Shown one piece after another: positions 1 to 8,094 of a stretch of 64,000 nucleotides of DNA. The notes under the pieces are model-generated. The model was given only the letters and a program-made list of their open reading frames with translations, made no database searches and was not told the DNA's origin. Position numbers and translations under genes: made by a program. This DNA comes from Alkalicella caledoniensis (GTDB lineage Bacteria > Bacillota > Proteinivoracia > Proteinivoracales > Proteinivoracaceae), in the NCBI RefSeq assembly GCF_014467015.1, contig NZ_CP058559.1, positions 992,001-1,056,000 of the forward strand, given 5' to 3'. How positions within the stretch are numbered: the first letter of the stretch is position 1; every line of letters begins with the position of its first letter.

Positions 1-710
1 CCATTAATATTATGTTCAAGCTCATGCATCATTGAAACAGCAAATTGAACTTCATACGGTATTTCCCATATACAATAGTTTACATTGTCATATACTTCAT
101 TAAGTAGATATTCGTCAAAAATCAGTTTCTCTTTTTCATTATCCTTAACACCTAAACTGAGGCCTTTTTCAAACAATCTGAAACCTTCAGATGATGCCAT
201 ATCAAATCCACGTTCATGCATCTTTTTATACTGTATCATTTTTGCATTCAGCTGTTCTTGCTTTTTATGATAATGCCATGCCATGGTCCTATAAGTTAAT
301 AGAAAAACCTGCTTTTGAGTACCTACAAATTCGTAATCCTCAATTTCTTGAAATAAAATTTTATCATGATATTTGCAAAACCCTGTAAAAGTAGTCGCAA
401 TTTTTCTCCCCTTTTTTTGTGTTCCTTGAAAAATCATATTTGACGTCCCGTCTACTGTGATGACATGGCCTTCTTCTGCTATTTTATTCAATATTCTATT
501 GTTCTGTATAGCATGGGCCTTTATAATCTTTTGATCGCATTCATCATGGTTTGGATGAAGACATTGTTTTATACGAGCATCTCTTTCTATTGACTGCATA
601 GAGTACATTATTGCATCTGCCAGTCTCTCGTCATCCGTTTTGTTGAGGCAACATTTTTTATATTTTATGCCGCTACCACATGGGCAAGGTTCATTTCTTC
701 CAATTTTCAT
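1..710 (-). CDS. SEC-C metal-binding domain protein (3' end outside window)
   Basis: The reading frame opens with ATG at 710 and stays open to the window edge, giving at least 236 residues. Residues 5-21 read [16 protein letters not shown], the zinc-binding SEC-C signature (CxCxSGxKxxKCC) found at the ends of SecA and in many standalone proteins. The rest has several Cys/His pairs (for example CLHPNHDEC near residue 47) and no domain I can name. A GGGGTG ribosome site precedes the start. The gene lies 33 bp downstream of the truncated hsdM. The SEC-C call is firm; the role is unknown, as zinc binding alone does not define it. Confidence 0.85.
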   Translation of the reverse strand, partial: MKIGRNEPCPCGSGIKYKKCCLNKTDDERLADAIMYSMQSIERDARIKQCLHPNHDECDQKIIKAHAIQNNRILNKIAEEGHVITVDGTSNMIFQGTQKKGRKIATTFTGFCKYHDKILFQEIEDYEFVGTQKQVFLLTYRTMAWHYHKKQEQLNAKMIQYKKMHERGFDMASSEGFRLFEKGLSLGVKDNEKEKLIFDEYLLNEVYDNVNYCIWEIPYEVQFAVSMMHELEHNIN

Positions 711-742
711 AGCTGCACACCCCTTTTTGAGTTTGCATACCC

Positions 743-1384
743 CTACGCGCAACAAGTTTGAGGTTCATTAAATTGTATCAATCTCTGAATGATTCTCTCA
801 TATATTCTTCCTTGGTATGGCTCTATCATTTCAACTAGAGTTTTAACTACACTGGTGGGGGTATAGAACTCTCCACCACCTTTACCTTCTTGACTTGCGA
901 ATTTTCCTAGGAAATATTCGTATACTCTACCCAGTAAATCCTTCTCTCCAGTACCATGAAGCTTTATTGTGGAGATTAAGTCTATAAGTTCACCTAATCT
1001 TCTTTTATCAAGTTCAGGTCTTGCATATCTTTTATCCAGCACACCGTTAAGACTTGGGTTTTCTTTTTCGATTAGTATCATGGCATCGTCAATATACTGC
1101 CCTATTTTTGGATCTTTTGCATTGTCTTTTATGTAACCCCATCTTGCTTCTTTAGGAACCCAGAAAATATTTTCAAAGGTATACTCATCCCTATCTTCTT
1201 CAAAACCTTCTCCTTCTTGCAAAAGTTCGTTGTATTTTGTTTCAAATTTATCGGAGATGTATTTCAAAAATATTAGTCCTAAAGTTACATGTTTATAATC
1301 ACTGGCATCCATACTGCCCCTTAATTTATCTGCTGCTTTCCAAAGAGTTTCTTCAAACCCTATATTTCCTGTATTAGTCGCCAT
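743..1384 (-). pseudogene. hsdM: Truncated type I restriction methylase subunit HsdM (N-terminal part only)
   Basis: The product matches the HsdM N-terminal helical domain and the start of the methylase domain: [27 protein letters not shown] near residue 25 and [26 protein letters not shown] near the end. In full HsdM (about 500 residues) this is followed by the SAM-binding DPxCGSGG and catalytic NPPF motifs. Here it switches after GRIYE to an unrelated tail ending QTCCA and stops at about 213 residues, so no methyltransferase activity is expected. A GGGAGG site 7 nt ahead supports ATG at 1384 over a start five codons upstream. No hsdS or hsdR is seen in the window. This is probably a deletion remnant of a type I system. 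Confidence 0.85.
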
Positions 1385-1414
1385 ACTATTACCTCCCAAT
1401 TTTGTTGTAAGTTA

Positions 1415-2008
1415 TTAAAAGTTGTTATCATCAAAAACCTCAAAGATTTCTCCTTCAAATTCCTCTTGCTCTGGTTCACTAACCACCCAAGGGGGTAGTA
1501 CCTCATAATAGTGTGCCAAAGCCTCTATGGTTTTGTGGAGCAGCACCTTATCAGGCACCTTTTCAACGAGCTCTACAATCAACTTATATGTATCCATATA
1601 TGGATTGTTATCAATTATATCTAAGGCTTGTTTGAATCGGGAAGCAAGCTTCGCTTTTTCAATGGTTCGCTCCATTGAATTTATTTCTTCTTTGTCATAT
1701 ATAGGTACTTCGACAAGATCATTAACTTCTCCTGTCATATACTGTAAATCATGTTTTCTAATTACTGGATTGAGATCCCGCTTCAACTTCTCCTTCTGAA
1801 TCTCAAGCTTCTCAATCTCATTAAGCTCCTTAGTGAAATACTCACTATCCAAACCAAAAAGCTCCTCAAGAACAGGGAGATATTTTTTAGGAATGTTCTG
1901 CTTCCCCTTAATCCACATGTTAATATTCTGCTTCCTAATTCCCAACTTCTCCGCCAACTCAATATGCTGCATATTATATATCCCTAAAACATACTCCAAC
2001 CCTAACAA
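1415..2008 (-). CDS. XRE-family helix-turn-helix regulator
   Basis: An HTH spans roughly residues 10-45 (MQHIELAEKLGIRKQNINMWIKGKQNIPKKYL), typical of Cro/C1-type repressors. It is followed by a charged linker and an acidic C-terminal region of unknown role. I place the start at TTG 2008, because GGAGGTGAG sits 6 nt ahead of it; the ATG at 2035 lies upstream of that site and inside the operator palindrome. Two copies of an operator-like palindrome overlap its promoter, so autorepression is likely. The gene directly precedes truncated hsdM, and may once have controlled that restriction system. Confidence 0.8.
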   Translation of the reverse strand: MLGLEYVLGIYNMQHIELAEKLGIRKQNINMWIKGKQNIPKKYLPVLEELFGLDSEYFTKELNEIEKLEIQKEKLKRDLNPVIRKHDLQYMTGEVNDLVEVPIYDKEEINSMERTIEKAKLASRFKQALDIIDNNPYMDTYKLIVELVEKVPDKVLLHKTIEALAHYYEVLPPWVVSEPEQEEFEGEIFEVFDDNNF

Positions 2009-2036
2009 AAACTCACCTCCAATACATAAAACCATA

Positions 2037-2087
2037 TTGACTGAGTCAATATGGTTTTATTATACAGGATAAAATTGTCTGGGTCAA
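2037..2087 (-). promoter_or_regulatory. Promoter with two operator palindromes for the XRE gene
   Basis: On the minus strand, TTGACC (2087-2082) and TATAAT (2064-2059) are separated by 17 bp, close to sigma-A consensus. TTGTC-TGG-GTCAA (2075-2087) covers the -35 box. TTGAC-TGA-GTCAA (2037-2049) lies just past the -10 box and is the core of a perfect 16-bp inverted repeat with a 3-nt spacer (2026-2060). The centres are 38 bp apart. This is the layout of an autorepressed promoter bound by the XRE protein encoded just downstream. Confidence 0.85.
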
Positions 2088-2117
2088 TAATTGTTGAGTA
2101 CGTTTTCCCAAAAACTA

Positions 2118-2525
2118 TTACATAAACAGTTCCAATACTTTTTTACTCATTATTTCGTTAAATGGTTCTCTTTCGCTTGGCTTATAAAAAAACTCTATTT
2201 TTTCATTATCAACTGCTCCTAAACCGATATTAAATTTTTTAAATATATCTATATTCTTCTTGGCAGATTTTACATGATCCATATCTAGTACTACGTATGT
2301 TTCGCAAGAAAAACTCTGGTACCTATAAGCCTGCTTTATTGCTTGTTTCCAGTTTTTTAATTTATACTCAATAGAAACAACTTTCCCATTGTAAATCACT
2401 ATATCAGGTATACCAAATAATCCCTTAGGTTCCATTATATAGTTTACATTTGCATTACCATTCTCGAATTCTTCAATAAGAAGTGGCAGGGAAAAATTCA
2501 CAAGTGCGGCTTCAGAAAGAAACAT
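2118..2525 (-). CDS. Small PD-(D/E)XK nuclease-like protein
   Basis: A 135-residue protein with the arrangement GIPDIVIYNGKVVSIEYKLKNWKQAIKQA at about residues 36-64. An Asp after a hydrophobic strand, then ExK about 13 residues later and a following helix, is the pattern of the PD-(D/E)XK nuclease fold used by many restriction and repair enzymes. It starts 3 nt after the stop of the 395-residue gene, so it is the last gene of an operon led by a protein kinase. No DNA-recognition domain is visible. The nuclease call rests on motif spacing only; a binding-only relative is possible. Confidence 0.6.
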   Translation of the reverse strand: MFLSEAALVNFSLPLLIEEFENGNANVNYIMEPKGLFGIPDIVIYNGKVVSIEYKLKNWKQAIKQAYRYQSFSCETYVVLDMDHVKSAKKNIDIFKKFNIGLGAVDNEKIEFFYKPSEREPFNEIMSKKVLELFM

Positions 2526-2528
2526 TAG

Positions 2529-3716
2529 TTATTCACCCTTTACATATTTACTAAACTTTGTAATAGCCGTATACCATTTATATAAATGGTCACCATTACT
2601 ATCATTATTGAACAAAACACCTTCATTTTCAATTTTATTATATAGCTCGATACCCTCTTTTATTACTTTTCTTAATTCGTTACATCTTTCATTAAAATCA
2701 TCTGGCAAAAGCTTATACTGACTATAAATAGATGTCATGTAGTGTTTATAAAGTTCCGGAAACTTCAAGTGCCAGTTATATTGGTCGGGTGTGCTAAAAT
2801 TTACATACTTGTTGTTGTCAAAAAGCTCTGGAAAGAAGTCAATATCTTTCATTGCACCTAAATAATCAAAGTCAATCCATTGTAGCAGTTTTGAGCTATA
2901 AATTCTTCTTTTGGGTCCTTTTTGGTGACTATCGTTCTTCCTTTCTTTAAAGTTTTCTAAGTTAAATTTTCTCGTATTTTCAAAAACACCAATTGAGACA
3001 GAATCAATTCCGGTCACAGAATAAAGTAACCCTTCAATATCTACATAGGCAAGGTGTACATACAGTTCATTTTCTTTTAAAGCATTTATAAAATAAAGCA
3101 TATTTAAAATGTAATCAATATCTTTTACCCTTTTGCTTATACTTTTTTGAAAAGGTACTAAATATACACCATCTATTTCTGTATATCCAGTTATAAAGTT
3201 TAATAATTCATTAGTGAAATTCTCATCAGTTAACTGAGAGTCTTTAATAACGATTGATAACAAAACTTTCTTATTTGAACTTCCTGCAGAGCCACATGCC
3301 TGCAAGTATGGATCAATGTATAGGTTCTTTAAGATTTCAAGGTAATTCTGTGGAGTCTCATCATAAACAACTGTAGGTATAATTATAAATTTATAATCTT
3401 GGGAAAGCTGGAAATCTACACATTTAACAGCTGACTCAAAACATGATTCTTCAAAATTTATCGTACTGTATCCATCAGATATAACATCTGGGAAAAAGTC
3501 AAACATCGCAAATTTTTGCAATTTACTCCTTGGGTAGTAGAATTGAGGATCAAATAAGGACCTTTGCTTTAACTTATCATCCCTTTGTGTAATTTTATTA
3601 GACGATGCCATTTTAGGACCGAATATTAATCCATCCCCAATCTTATCTTGGGTAAAAATATCAAAATTCCAAACATCATTATGACCACATTGATGAAAAA
3701 CATCAATTTTACTCAT
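2529..3716 (-). CDS. Unrecognised 395-residue protein in a kinase/nuclease-like operon
   Basis: I do not recognise this family. The first 230 residues alternate hydrophobic strands and amphipathic helices (GLIFGPKM, SLFDPQFYYP, YKFIIIPTVVYD, KKVLLSIVIKD, IDGVYLVPF, LYVHLAYVDIEG), which would suit a TIM-barrel-like fold. SLFDPQFYYP recalls tRNA-guanine transglycosylase-related proteins, but this is only a resemblance. The C-terminal 150 residues are charged and helical (ELRKVIKEGIELYNKIENEG). There is no signal peptide or membrane segment. It lies 7 nt after the kinase gene and 3 nt before the PD-(D/E)XK gene, so the three are very likely co-transcribed and act together. Confidence 0.7.
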   Translation of the reverse strand: MSKIDVFHQCGHNDVWNFDIFTQDKIGDGLIFGPKMASSNKITQRDDKLKQRSLFDPQFYYPRSKLQKFAMFDFFPDVISDGYSTINFEESCFESAVKCVDFQLSQDYKFIIIPTVVYDETPQNYLEILKNLYIDPYLQACGSAGSSNKKVLLSIVIKDSQLTDENFTNELLNFITGYTEIDGVYLVPFQKSISKRVKDIDYILNMLYFINALKENELYVHLAYVDIEGLLYSVTGIDSVSIGVFENTRKFNLENFKERKNDSHQKGPKRRIYSSKLLQWIDFDYLGAMKDIDFFPELFDNNKYVNFSTPDQYNWHLKFPELYKHYMTSIYSQYKLLPDDFNERCNELRKVIKEGIELYNKIENEGVLFNNDSNGDHLYKWYTAITKFSKYVKGE

Positions 3717-3723
3717 TCTTTCC

Positions 3724-4533
3724 TCACCTTTCTAAACATTTATTCAAATATTCTTTTAGGAGTCCCACCGTTCTTAATCTTTGAAACGGCTCTCGATTAA
3801 GTAATTTGTTAACTAGGTTTCCTGTAACCTCAGAAAGTCCAATATTCTCGTATTCAAGTCTATATTTATTGTGTAGCATATTTTCAAAAGTGCTCATTCC
3901 TTGCCCGACTACAGCAGGAGAAAAAGGATGTTCCCCAAGAATCAGCTCTGCCATTATAATAGCTAGTGAATAGAAATCACTTCTTATATCTATACTGTTT
4001 TTCTTGTTATCTATTTGCTCTGGAGAAGCGTATATGGGAGTACAAGGACCGTTCATATGCGCTGTTAAAGTTAGAGATTTGTCTTCAAGGACTCTGGCTA
4101 TTCCCAGATCAATTATTACCGGTTTTTCGTTAGCTTTTATTAGAATATTGTCGGGTTTTAAGTCCCTATGAACTATCTTCTTCTTCCATATCAGCTCTAG
4201 ACCATCAATAATTTCAATCATTAGAGAGACAACTCTTTTTTCATCGCCTTTAAAATCCGCCTTACATTCTGTAAGCGTTTTTGAGGAGATGTACTCTTCG
4301 AACATAATAAATTCACCCGTAGGCCATAGTTGGAATTCATAATTTTTCGGGAAATATTTAGAATCAAGTTCGCTTAATATGTTTACCTCTCTTTTTATCC
4401 GTTCTAAAGATGTCTTCGATAGGCATTTACCTTTTTTAAAAATGCACTCACCAAATAACTGATGGTTTATCCGATAAACCTCTTTTTGACCACTTTGCTT
4501 ATACTTTTCTATAACCTCAAAATCAATACTCAT
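3724..4533 (-). CDS. Soluble Hanks-type serine/threonine protein kinase
   Basis: Kinase motifs are intact: a Lys-bearing strand GECIFKKGK (about residue 30), the alpha-C Glu in IKREVNIL, the catalytic loop VHRDLKPDNILI (about 120), the metal-binding IIDLGIA (DLG in place of DFG), the activation segment end YASPEQ, and DIRSDFYSLAIIMAELILGEHPF. The glycine-rich loop is weak. At 269 residues it is a bare kinase domain with no membrane segment or PASTA repeats, so unlike PrkC it acts in the cytoplasm. It is the first gene of a three-gene operon, behind a promoter that overlaps a palindrome. Placement between hsdM and mcrC remnants suggests a defence role. Confidence 0.9.
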   Translation of the reverse strand: MSIDFEVIEKYKQSGQKEVYRINHQLFGECIFKKGKCLSKTSLERIKREVNILSELDSKYFPKNYEFQLWPTGEFIMFEEYISSKTLTECKADFKGDEKRVVSLMIEIIDGLELIWKKKIVHRDLKPDNILIKANEKPVIIDLGIARVLEDKSLTLTAHMNGPCTPIYASPEQIDNKKNSIDIRSDFYSLAIIMAELILGEHPFSPAVVGQGMSTFENMLHNKYRLEYENIGLSEVTGNLVNKLLNREPFQRLRTVGLLKEYLNKCLER

Positions 4534-4569
4534 AATTGCCCCCCTAACTACTTAAACTATATGCCACAA

Positions 4570-4606
4570 ATTATATGTCACTTATCCTATTCTCCAAATA
4601 TTTGGA
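4570..4606 (-). promoter_or_regulatory. Putative promoter and palindrome ahead of the kinase operon
   Basis: On the minus strand TTGGAG (4597-4592) and TATAAT (4575-4570) are 16 bp apart, about 40 bp upstream of the kinase ribosome site AGGGGGG. A perfect 14-bp palindrome TCCAAATATTTGGA (4593-4606) overlaps the -35 box and could be a repressor site. The short spacer and imperfect -35 make this moderate. Confidence 0.5.
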
Positions 4607-4659
4607 TAATCCTTTAAAGTTTAATCATTTAGTTAGGTTTACTTGTTAAACCATTGTTT

Positions 4660-5101
4660 CTAGCTATTTGTCTTAACACTGATCAGCCTCTCCCTAATTT
4701 CCTCGAACTCCCCACCCAAACTCACAGTATTAACTGATATATCATTACCACCCATTCTATAGTTCTGATCCAATCATAATCCAGGTGGGATGTAAAAACA
4801 TCCTGCGTATTTTACCATCAAAACTATTATTTTTAATATAGGTAAAATCTGTTATAGGTTTCCTGATATTTGTGTTTTTCCCCCTAGGTTGCTTTTATTT
4901 AGGGCGTTAGGGTAGTATTTTGTGTCTATTATCATTCTGTGGGTTTGGTTTTCTATTACTTTGTCTGTTCTCATTTGTGGTAGTAGATAGCCATCATTTT
5001 TTTCTTTTCTATTCTCTCGATGTTATCAGTTCTAGCTTTGCATGCCCAGAGTTGTATTTCTTAATTACCTTTAGCCACTTTTCAAATGCTACTCTATCCA
5101 C
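4660..5101 (-). pseudogene. mcrC: mcrC restriction gene remnant in pieces
   Basis: Translating the minus strand by eye gives separate McrC-like pieces. At 5016-4852 the frame reads DGYLLPQMRTDKVIENQ, then HRMIIDTKYYPNALN, and ends near ISGNL: the PD-(D/E)XK core of McrC (MxTDxxLE...IIIDTKYY...SGNLYQ) cut off just before its usual continuation. At 4768-4660 a second piece reads MGGNDISVNTVSLGG then FEEIRERL, like the McrC C-terminus. A third short frame, 5101-5009 (VDRVAFEKWLKVIKKY...), overlaps the first out of frame; its origin is unclear. Stops, frameshifts and an internal deletion exclude function. No mcrB is seen. Confidence 0.65.
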
Positions 5102-5222
5102 TTTAAGTCCCCCTTTCAAACTTAATTAAGTTATTCTTCTTTTCAACAATAATTCCTTTAATTCTATCCTAATTTTTGGTTTCTGTGGCCATTGCTGCTA
5201 GCTGGCTATTTCTCCTTGTAAC

Positions 5223-5258
5223 AAAAAAACTACTCACCTTTTCATCTTAGTGAGTAGT
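5223..5258 (-). terminator. Rho-independent terminator (minus strand)
   Basis: Stem ACTACTCAC / GTGAGTAGT (9 bp) with a 12-nt loop, followed on the minus strand by seven T. No intact gene ends here. It follows a short coding-like remnant (5400-5290), so it probably belonged to a lost gene. Confidence 0.7.
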
Positions 5259-5289
5259 TGTACTAAACAATATATCTATTTCTTTAGAA

Positions 5290-5400
5290 AATTATTGATT
5301 CATTCTTAAGGGTATCTGAAGCGAAATCAGTTGAGCATCCCGCATCCATCCAAGCAATTGCTTGAGATGATCATAATTGTTTGACCACAAGACATTTAAC
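5290..5400 (-). pseudogene. Short coding remnant, origin unknown
   Basis: An open minus-strand frame of 36 codons, bounded by an upstream in-frame TGA, reads WLNVLWSNNYDHLKQLLG and ends SLQIPLRMNQ just ahead of the terminator at 5258-5223. Its composition looks like the C-terminus of a real protein, but it lacks a start and I cannot assign a family. The stretch 5400-5530 shows nothing else apart from a weak hairpin (AACCGG/CCGGTT near 5420). Confidence 0.3.
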
Positions 5401-5531
5401 CATCAAATCTATACAAAAATAACCGGGCAATACCGGTTTCTTCATTTTGTACATCCCTTCATAGTACCTTTGGGGATTGTTAATTTCTATAAATCGTAGA
5501 TTCTATCGTAGGATTTTTTGATTAGTCTGAG

Positions 5532-5694
5532 CGCGCTTTGTGGGTCCGGGCGGGTTCGGAGCCCCGCTCCCTACAGTATGTGGTGCTTTTTGGGGGATAC
5601 CAAAGCTGAAGCATTGGCTACAACAAAAGATGTGGGAGGCGTTTTGTGGGTCAGGGCAGTACGAGCTGCCCCCTACTAGCCTTCGGCTACTACA
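5532..5694 (+). repeat. Modular hairpin repeat, copy A (three modules)
   Basis: Module 1 runs TTGTGGGTC - CGGGCGGGTTCGGAGCCCCGCTCC split core - CTACA (5538-5575). Module 2 has core CCAAAGCTGAAGCATTGG and CTACAACA (5600-5624). Module 3 has TTGTGGGTC, core GGGCAG-TACGAG-CTGCCC and a second hairpin TAGCC-TTC-GGCTA (5644-5694). The repeat is GC-rich against an AT-rich background and ends 21 bp from the stop of the minus-strand GNAT gene at 5716. ORFs crossing it are not coding. Confidence 0.85.
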
Positions 5695-5715
5695 AAATAT
5701 AAAAATCAGTATATG

Positions 5716-6243
5716 TTATAAGTTAATCCAATATCTCTGAACTATTTGATTGTATGTATCACTAAAAAATTCATTTTCTAATTTACCACCGTTATTCATA
5801 ATGACTTTTGCCGATGCAACATTTATTTTGTCACAGGTAATTAGTACATTCTGTATATTAAGTTCTTTACATTTTATCAATCCTGCTTTCAGCAATGTTG
5901 TGGCATATCCCTTTTTTCTTTCAGTAGGTCTAATAGAATATCCTATATGCCCACCTTCCTGCAACGTAAACTCATTTAATTTATGTCTAATATTTATCAT
6001 TCCTATAATTTTTTCATCAGTATTTCTAATATAAAAGTATGTGCTTGCAGGAACTCTTCCAGTAGGTATGTTAGCAATATCTAAATCCTTTTTTATCTTT
6101 AAAAGCCATTCATCGTAGTTTTTATATCTATGAAGTCCACCAGTGCCATTTATTTCCGAATTATATTCATAGAACTCCTTTATGAACTTATTTGCTCTTT
6201 CCTCATACTCTTTTGTTGGATATACCAATCTTACACAATCCAT
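5716..6243 (-). CDS. GNAT-family N-acetyltransferase
   Basis: A 175-residue single-domain acetyltransferase. Motif A, which binds acetyl-CoA pyrophosphate, is visible as IGYSIRPTERKKGYATTLL (about residues 97-115). The preceding strand is KIIGMINIRH, and motif B is NVASAKVIMNNGGKLENEF, typical of the GNAT subgroup that acts on small molecules. The ATG start has AAGGGGG 7 nt upstream. It stands alone and a modular repeat abuts its 3' end. It is one of ten GNAT genes in the window; its substrate cannot be read from sequence. Confidence 0.9.
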   Translation of the reverse strand: MDCVRLVYPTKEYEERANKFIKEFYEYNSEINGTGGLHRYKNYDEWLLKIKKDLDIANIPTGRVPASTYFYIRNTDEKIIGMINIRHKLNEFTLQEGGHIGYSIRPTERKKGYATTLLKAGLIKCKELNIQNVLITCDKINVASAKVIMNNGGKLENEFFSDTYNQIVQRYWINL

Positions 6244-6371
6244 CCAATTACCCCCTTAGTAAAATCATATAAACCTTTAGTAGTTACCTGTTTTGGGTAC
6301 TTTTTTTATATGTTAGTTTATCAAGTATTAATTTCCTGTATTTTACTATAACCTTTAATATTTATTCAATT

Positions 6372-6503
6372 TCAATGTGTCCATTTTAGCCATTGAATAC
6401 ATTCTGTTTCTGTTTCGAATTCTTCTGTCCAAGCATCGCCTGTTCTGTTGTCTACACCGATGAAGTATTTTCCCTCTTTCGTAAAAAACAGTCCCGCGGC
6501 TCT
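6372..6503 (-). pseudogene. Small coding remnant
   Basis: The minus strand reads RAAGLFFTKEGKYFIGVDNR followed by TGDAWTEEFETETECIQWLKWTH and a stop. The pattern (GxYxGVDNxTGDAWTEEF...WL) is recognisably protein-like and resembles small bacterial proteins of unknown function, but the frame begins right after a stop with no start codon, so the 5' end is lost or shifted. The stretches 6244-6371 and 6504-6640 show nothing else. Confidence 0.45.
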
Positions 6504-6654
6504 CTAGTTTCTATTATGTTTAGGGTTTCTTTATTTGATAGTATTTTGATTTACATCTTCCTGAACTCCTTATTGCATTATTTTAAATATAATTATATCC
6601 TACTATGTGACAAATGAGTATCACAAGTAGGATATTTTGATTAGATCTAAGCCC

Positions 6655-6840
6655 GTTTTGTGGGTCCGGGCGGGTTCGGAGCCCCGCTCCCTACAGTATG
6701 TGGGTGCTTTTTGTGGGAAACCAAAGCTAAAGCATTGACTACAACAGAAGATGTGGGGATCTTTTTGTTGGTCACGGCGGGTTCGGAGCTCTGCGACCTA
6801 CAGTTTGCGGGTACGCTTGGGAGGGGTCAAGGCTGAAGCT
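6655..6840 (+). repeat. Modular hairpin repeat, copy B
   Basis: TTTTGTGGGTCCGGGCGGG and GGAGCCCCGCTCCCTACA (6655-6694) match copy A module 1 exactly. This is followed by CCAAAGCTAAAGCATTGACTACAACA (split 6721-6746), a diverged GGTCACGGCGGGTTCGGAGC...CCTACA module, and a partial AAGGCTGAAGCT module ending 8 bp before the stop of the nuclease-like gene at 6848. Confidence 0.8.
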
Positions 6841-6847
6841 GTTATTT

Positions 6848-7631
6848 TTAGTCTTGGATTATCCGCTCATACGCTGCATTCCATAGTATTTTAGCATCGT
6901 CTAGTTTTGTCAAATTTAGGCCTTTGATGTTTGGGTTATTTAGTTCTAGCTCTATAAGGTCTTCAAATGTGACCCAATTGAGGGTAAGGTGGTTCAATCT
7001 TTCTTCTAATGATGTTGGATATTGCCAGTTATTATCTCTCGTTTTTTTGTCACTTTTCAGTTTTATCCTATTGGCTAAACAGCCATTCTGGGTGCCCAAT
7101 ATGCTTGAGTACTCTTTGAATTTGTAGGAGTATAATCTTGAGCCATATGTTTGTTTAAATATTCTTGGGGTTAGTAGGGTAAAGACTAGTTTAGATGGGA
7201 AAAAGCCATTACCCTGAAAGCACAATAGATTTTCTAGCACCCTGTCCATTTGATCAATGTTCTGTTCTTACACTTAGATCTGGTAGGTATTTAGCTTCTA
7301 CGAAGCATACTTCATCGCCAGTACTATTATCGAACTGTATACCTGAAGTGGTTTTATCTCGTATGGATATAGCTCCTAAAGCCATATCTAAGTGTGTATT
7401 ACCTTCATCACCGATGTAAGGGACAAGTGGCTGGCTTTCTAGGAAGATACTATGGTTTTTTTGGCAGTTGAATCCTGTTAGTTCTCTGTAAACATCTTTA
7501 TTCTTTTCTGCTATTTTTCCTATTAGGTATGTCCAAACAATTTCGTTATTGAATATATTCTTTTTGAAGTACTCATCAGTTAGGTTGGCACCTAACTGGG
7601 GTGGGTTGCTGAAGTTTTTAAAGTCTACCAT
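6848..7631 (-). pseudogene. PD-(D/E)XK nuclease-like gene split by a frameshift
   Basis: Two frames, 7631-7254 (125 residues) and 7249-6848 (133 residues), read as one protein of about 258 residues. The first ends PDLSVRTEH-stop, while the next frame already reads NIDQMDRVLENLLCFQGN across the junction. The joined product has THLDMALGAI (about residue 80) and EVCFVEAKYLPD (about 107): an Asp followed by ExK on the next strand, as in the PD-(D/E)XK fold. The first frame starts at ATG 7631 with a GGAAGGTG site. One indel near 7255 explains the break, so the gene is probably inactive unless the shift is a sequencing error. Confidence 0.65.
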
Positions 7632-7799
7632 ATTTATTCACCTTCCTATCTCAAAATCGTATTTTTTATTTAACTATTACTTTTTTAATTCTGGCCCATG
7701 ATTCTATATGTTTTAAATCTAGTTTAAAAAGTTTATATTACATTTATCTAGTCCTGAGCTTGATTGATTCATTTATCCATACAGGTTATTAAAAGACAG

Positions 7800-8085
7800 T
7801 AATATATATGCCTTCACTCTTAACAGTTTCTCTAAGACAAGGTCATCTTACATAGGCATATAACTTAAGCAGTTATGTTAATTCGAGGAGTTAGATTTAA
7901 GAGCTGACTAGATGAGCGGAAGAAGGGGCGAGAAACAGGACGTTTCGAGAGGTCCTCTTGTCATGGACGACAAATTGGACCTGTACCCTTCTGGAGCTTA
8001 GATAGAAGCCTTAAATCTCAACGTAGAATTATTTAACTGTGTAGTTGTATGCCGACAATGGCTGTGACTTTGTCGACCGCAATAG
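7800..8085 (+). ncRNA. Structured non-coding RNA candidate (possibly raiA-like)
   Basis: A non-coding stretch with dense nested pairing. TATATGCC (7805-7812) pairs with GGCATATA (7855-7862). AGATTTAAG (7893-7901) pairs with CTTAAATCT (8010-8018). Inside that, AGAAGGG (7921-7927) pairs with CCCTTCT (7986-7992) and encloses GAAAC/GTTTC (7932-7946) and AGGTCC/GGACCT (7950-7982), itself enclosing TTGTC/GACAA (7958-7973). A weaker hairpin (8051-8080) may be the 3' end. Purine-rich loops (GGCGAGAAACAGGACG) favour the plus strand. The shape and GGCGAGAAACAGGACGUUUCG-type core remind me of the Clostridial raiA motif, from memory only. That it is a structured RNA is much surer than the name. Confidence 0.7.
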
Positions 8086-8094
8086 TGGGGTTGT

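Noticed and set aside
2009-2035. Upstream ATG start of the XRE gene
   Set aside because: It lies in the operator and ahead of the ribosome site; TTG 2008 is 6 nt after GGAGGTGAG.
4920-5129. Plus-strand ORF MCLLSFCGF...
   Set aside because: It is the shadow of the mcrC remnant on the other strand: low complexity, no ribosome site.
5540-5740. Plus-strand ORFs such as MGPGG... across repeat copies (also 10737-10952 and 11959-12210)
   Set aside because: They are translations of the GC-rich hairpin repeats, have no ribosome site, and the other repeat copies do not keep the frame.
7890-8020. Hammerhead ribozyme or 6S RNA at the structured region
   Set aside because: The CUGANGA and GAAA core of a hammerhead is not in the right order, and the long-bubble shape of 6S RNA does not fit the branched helices.
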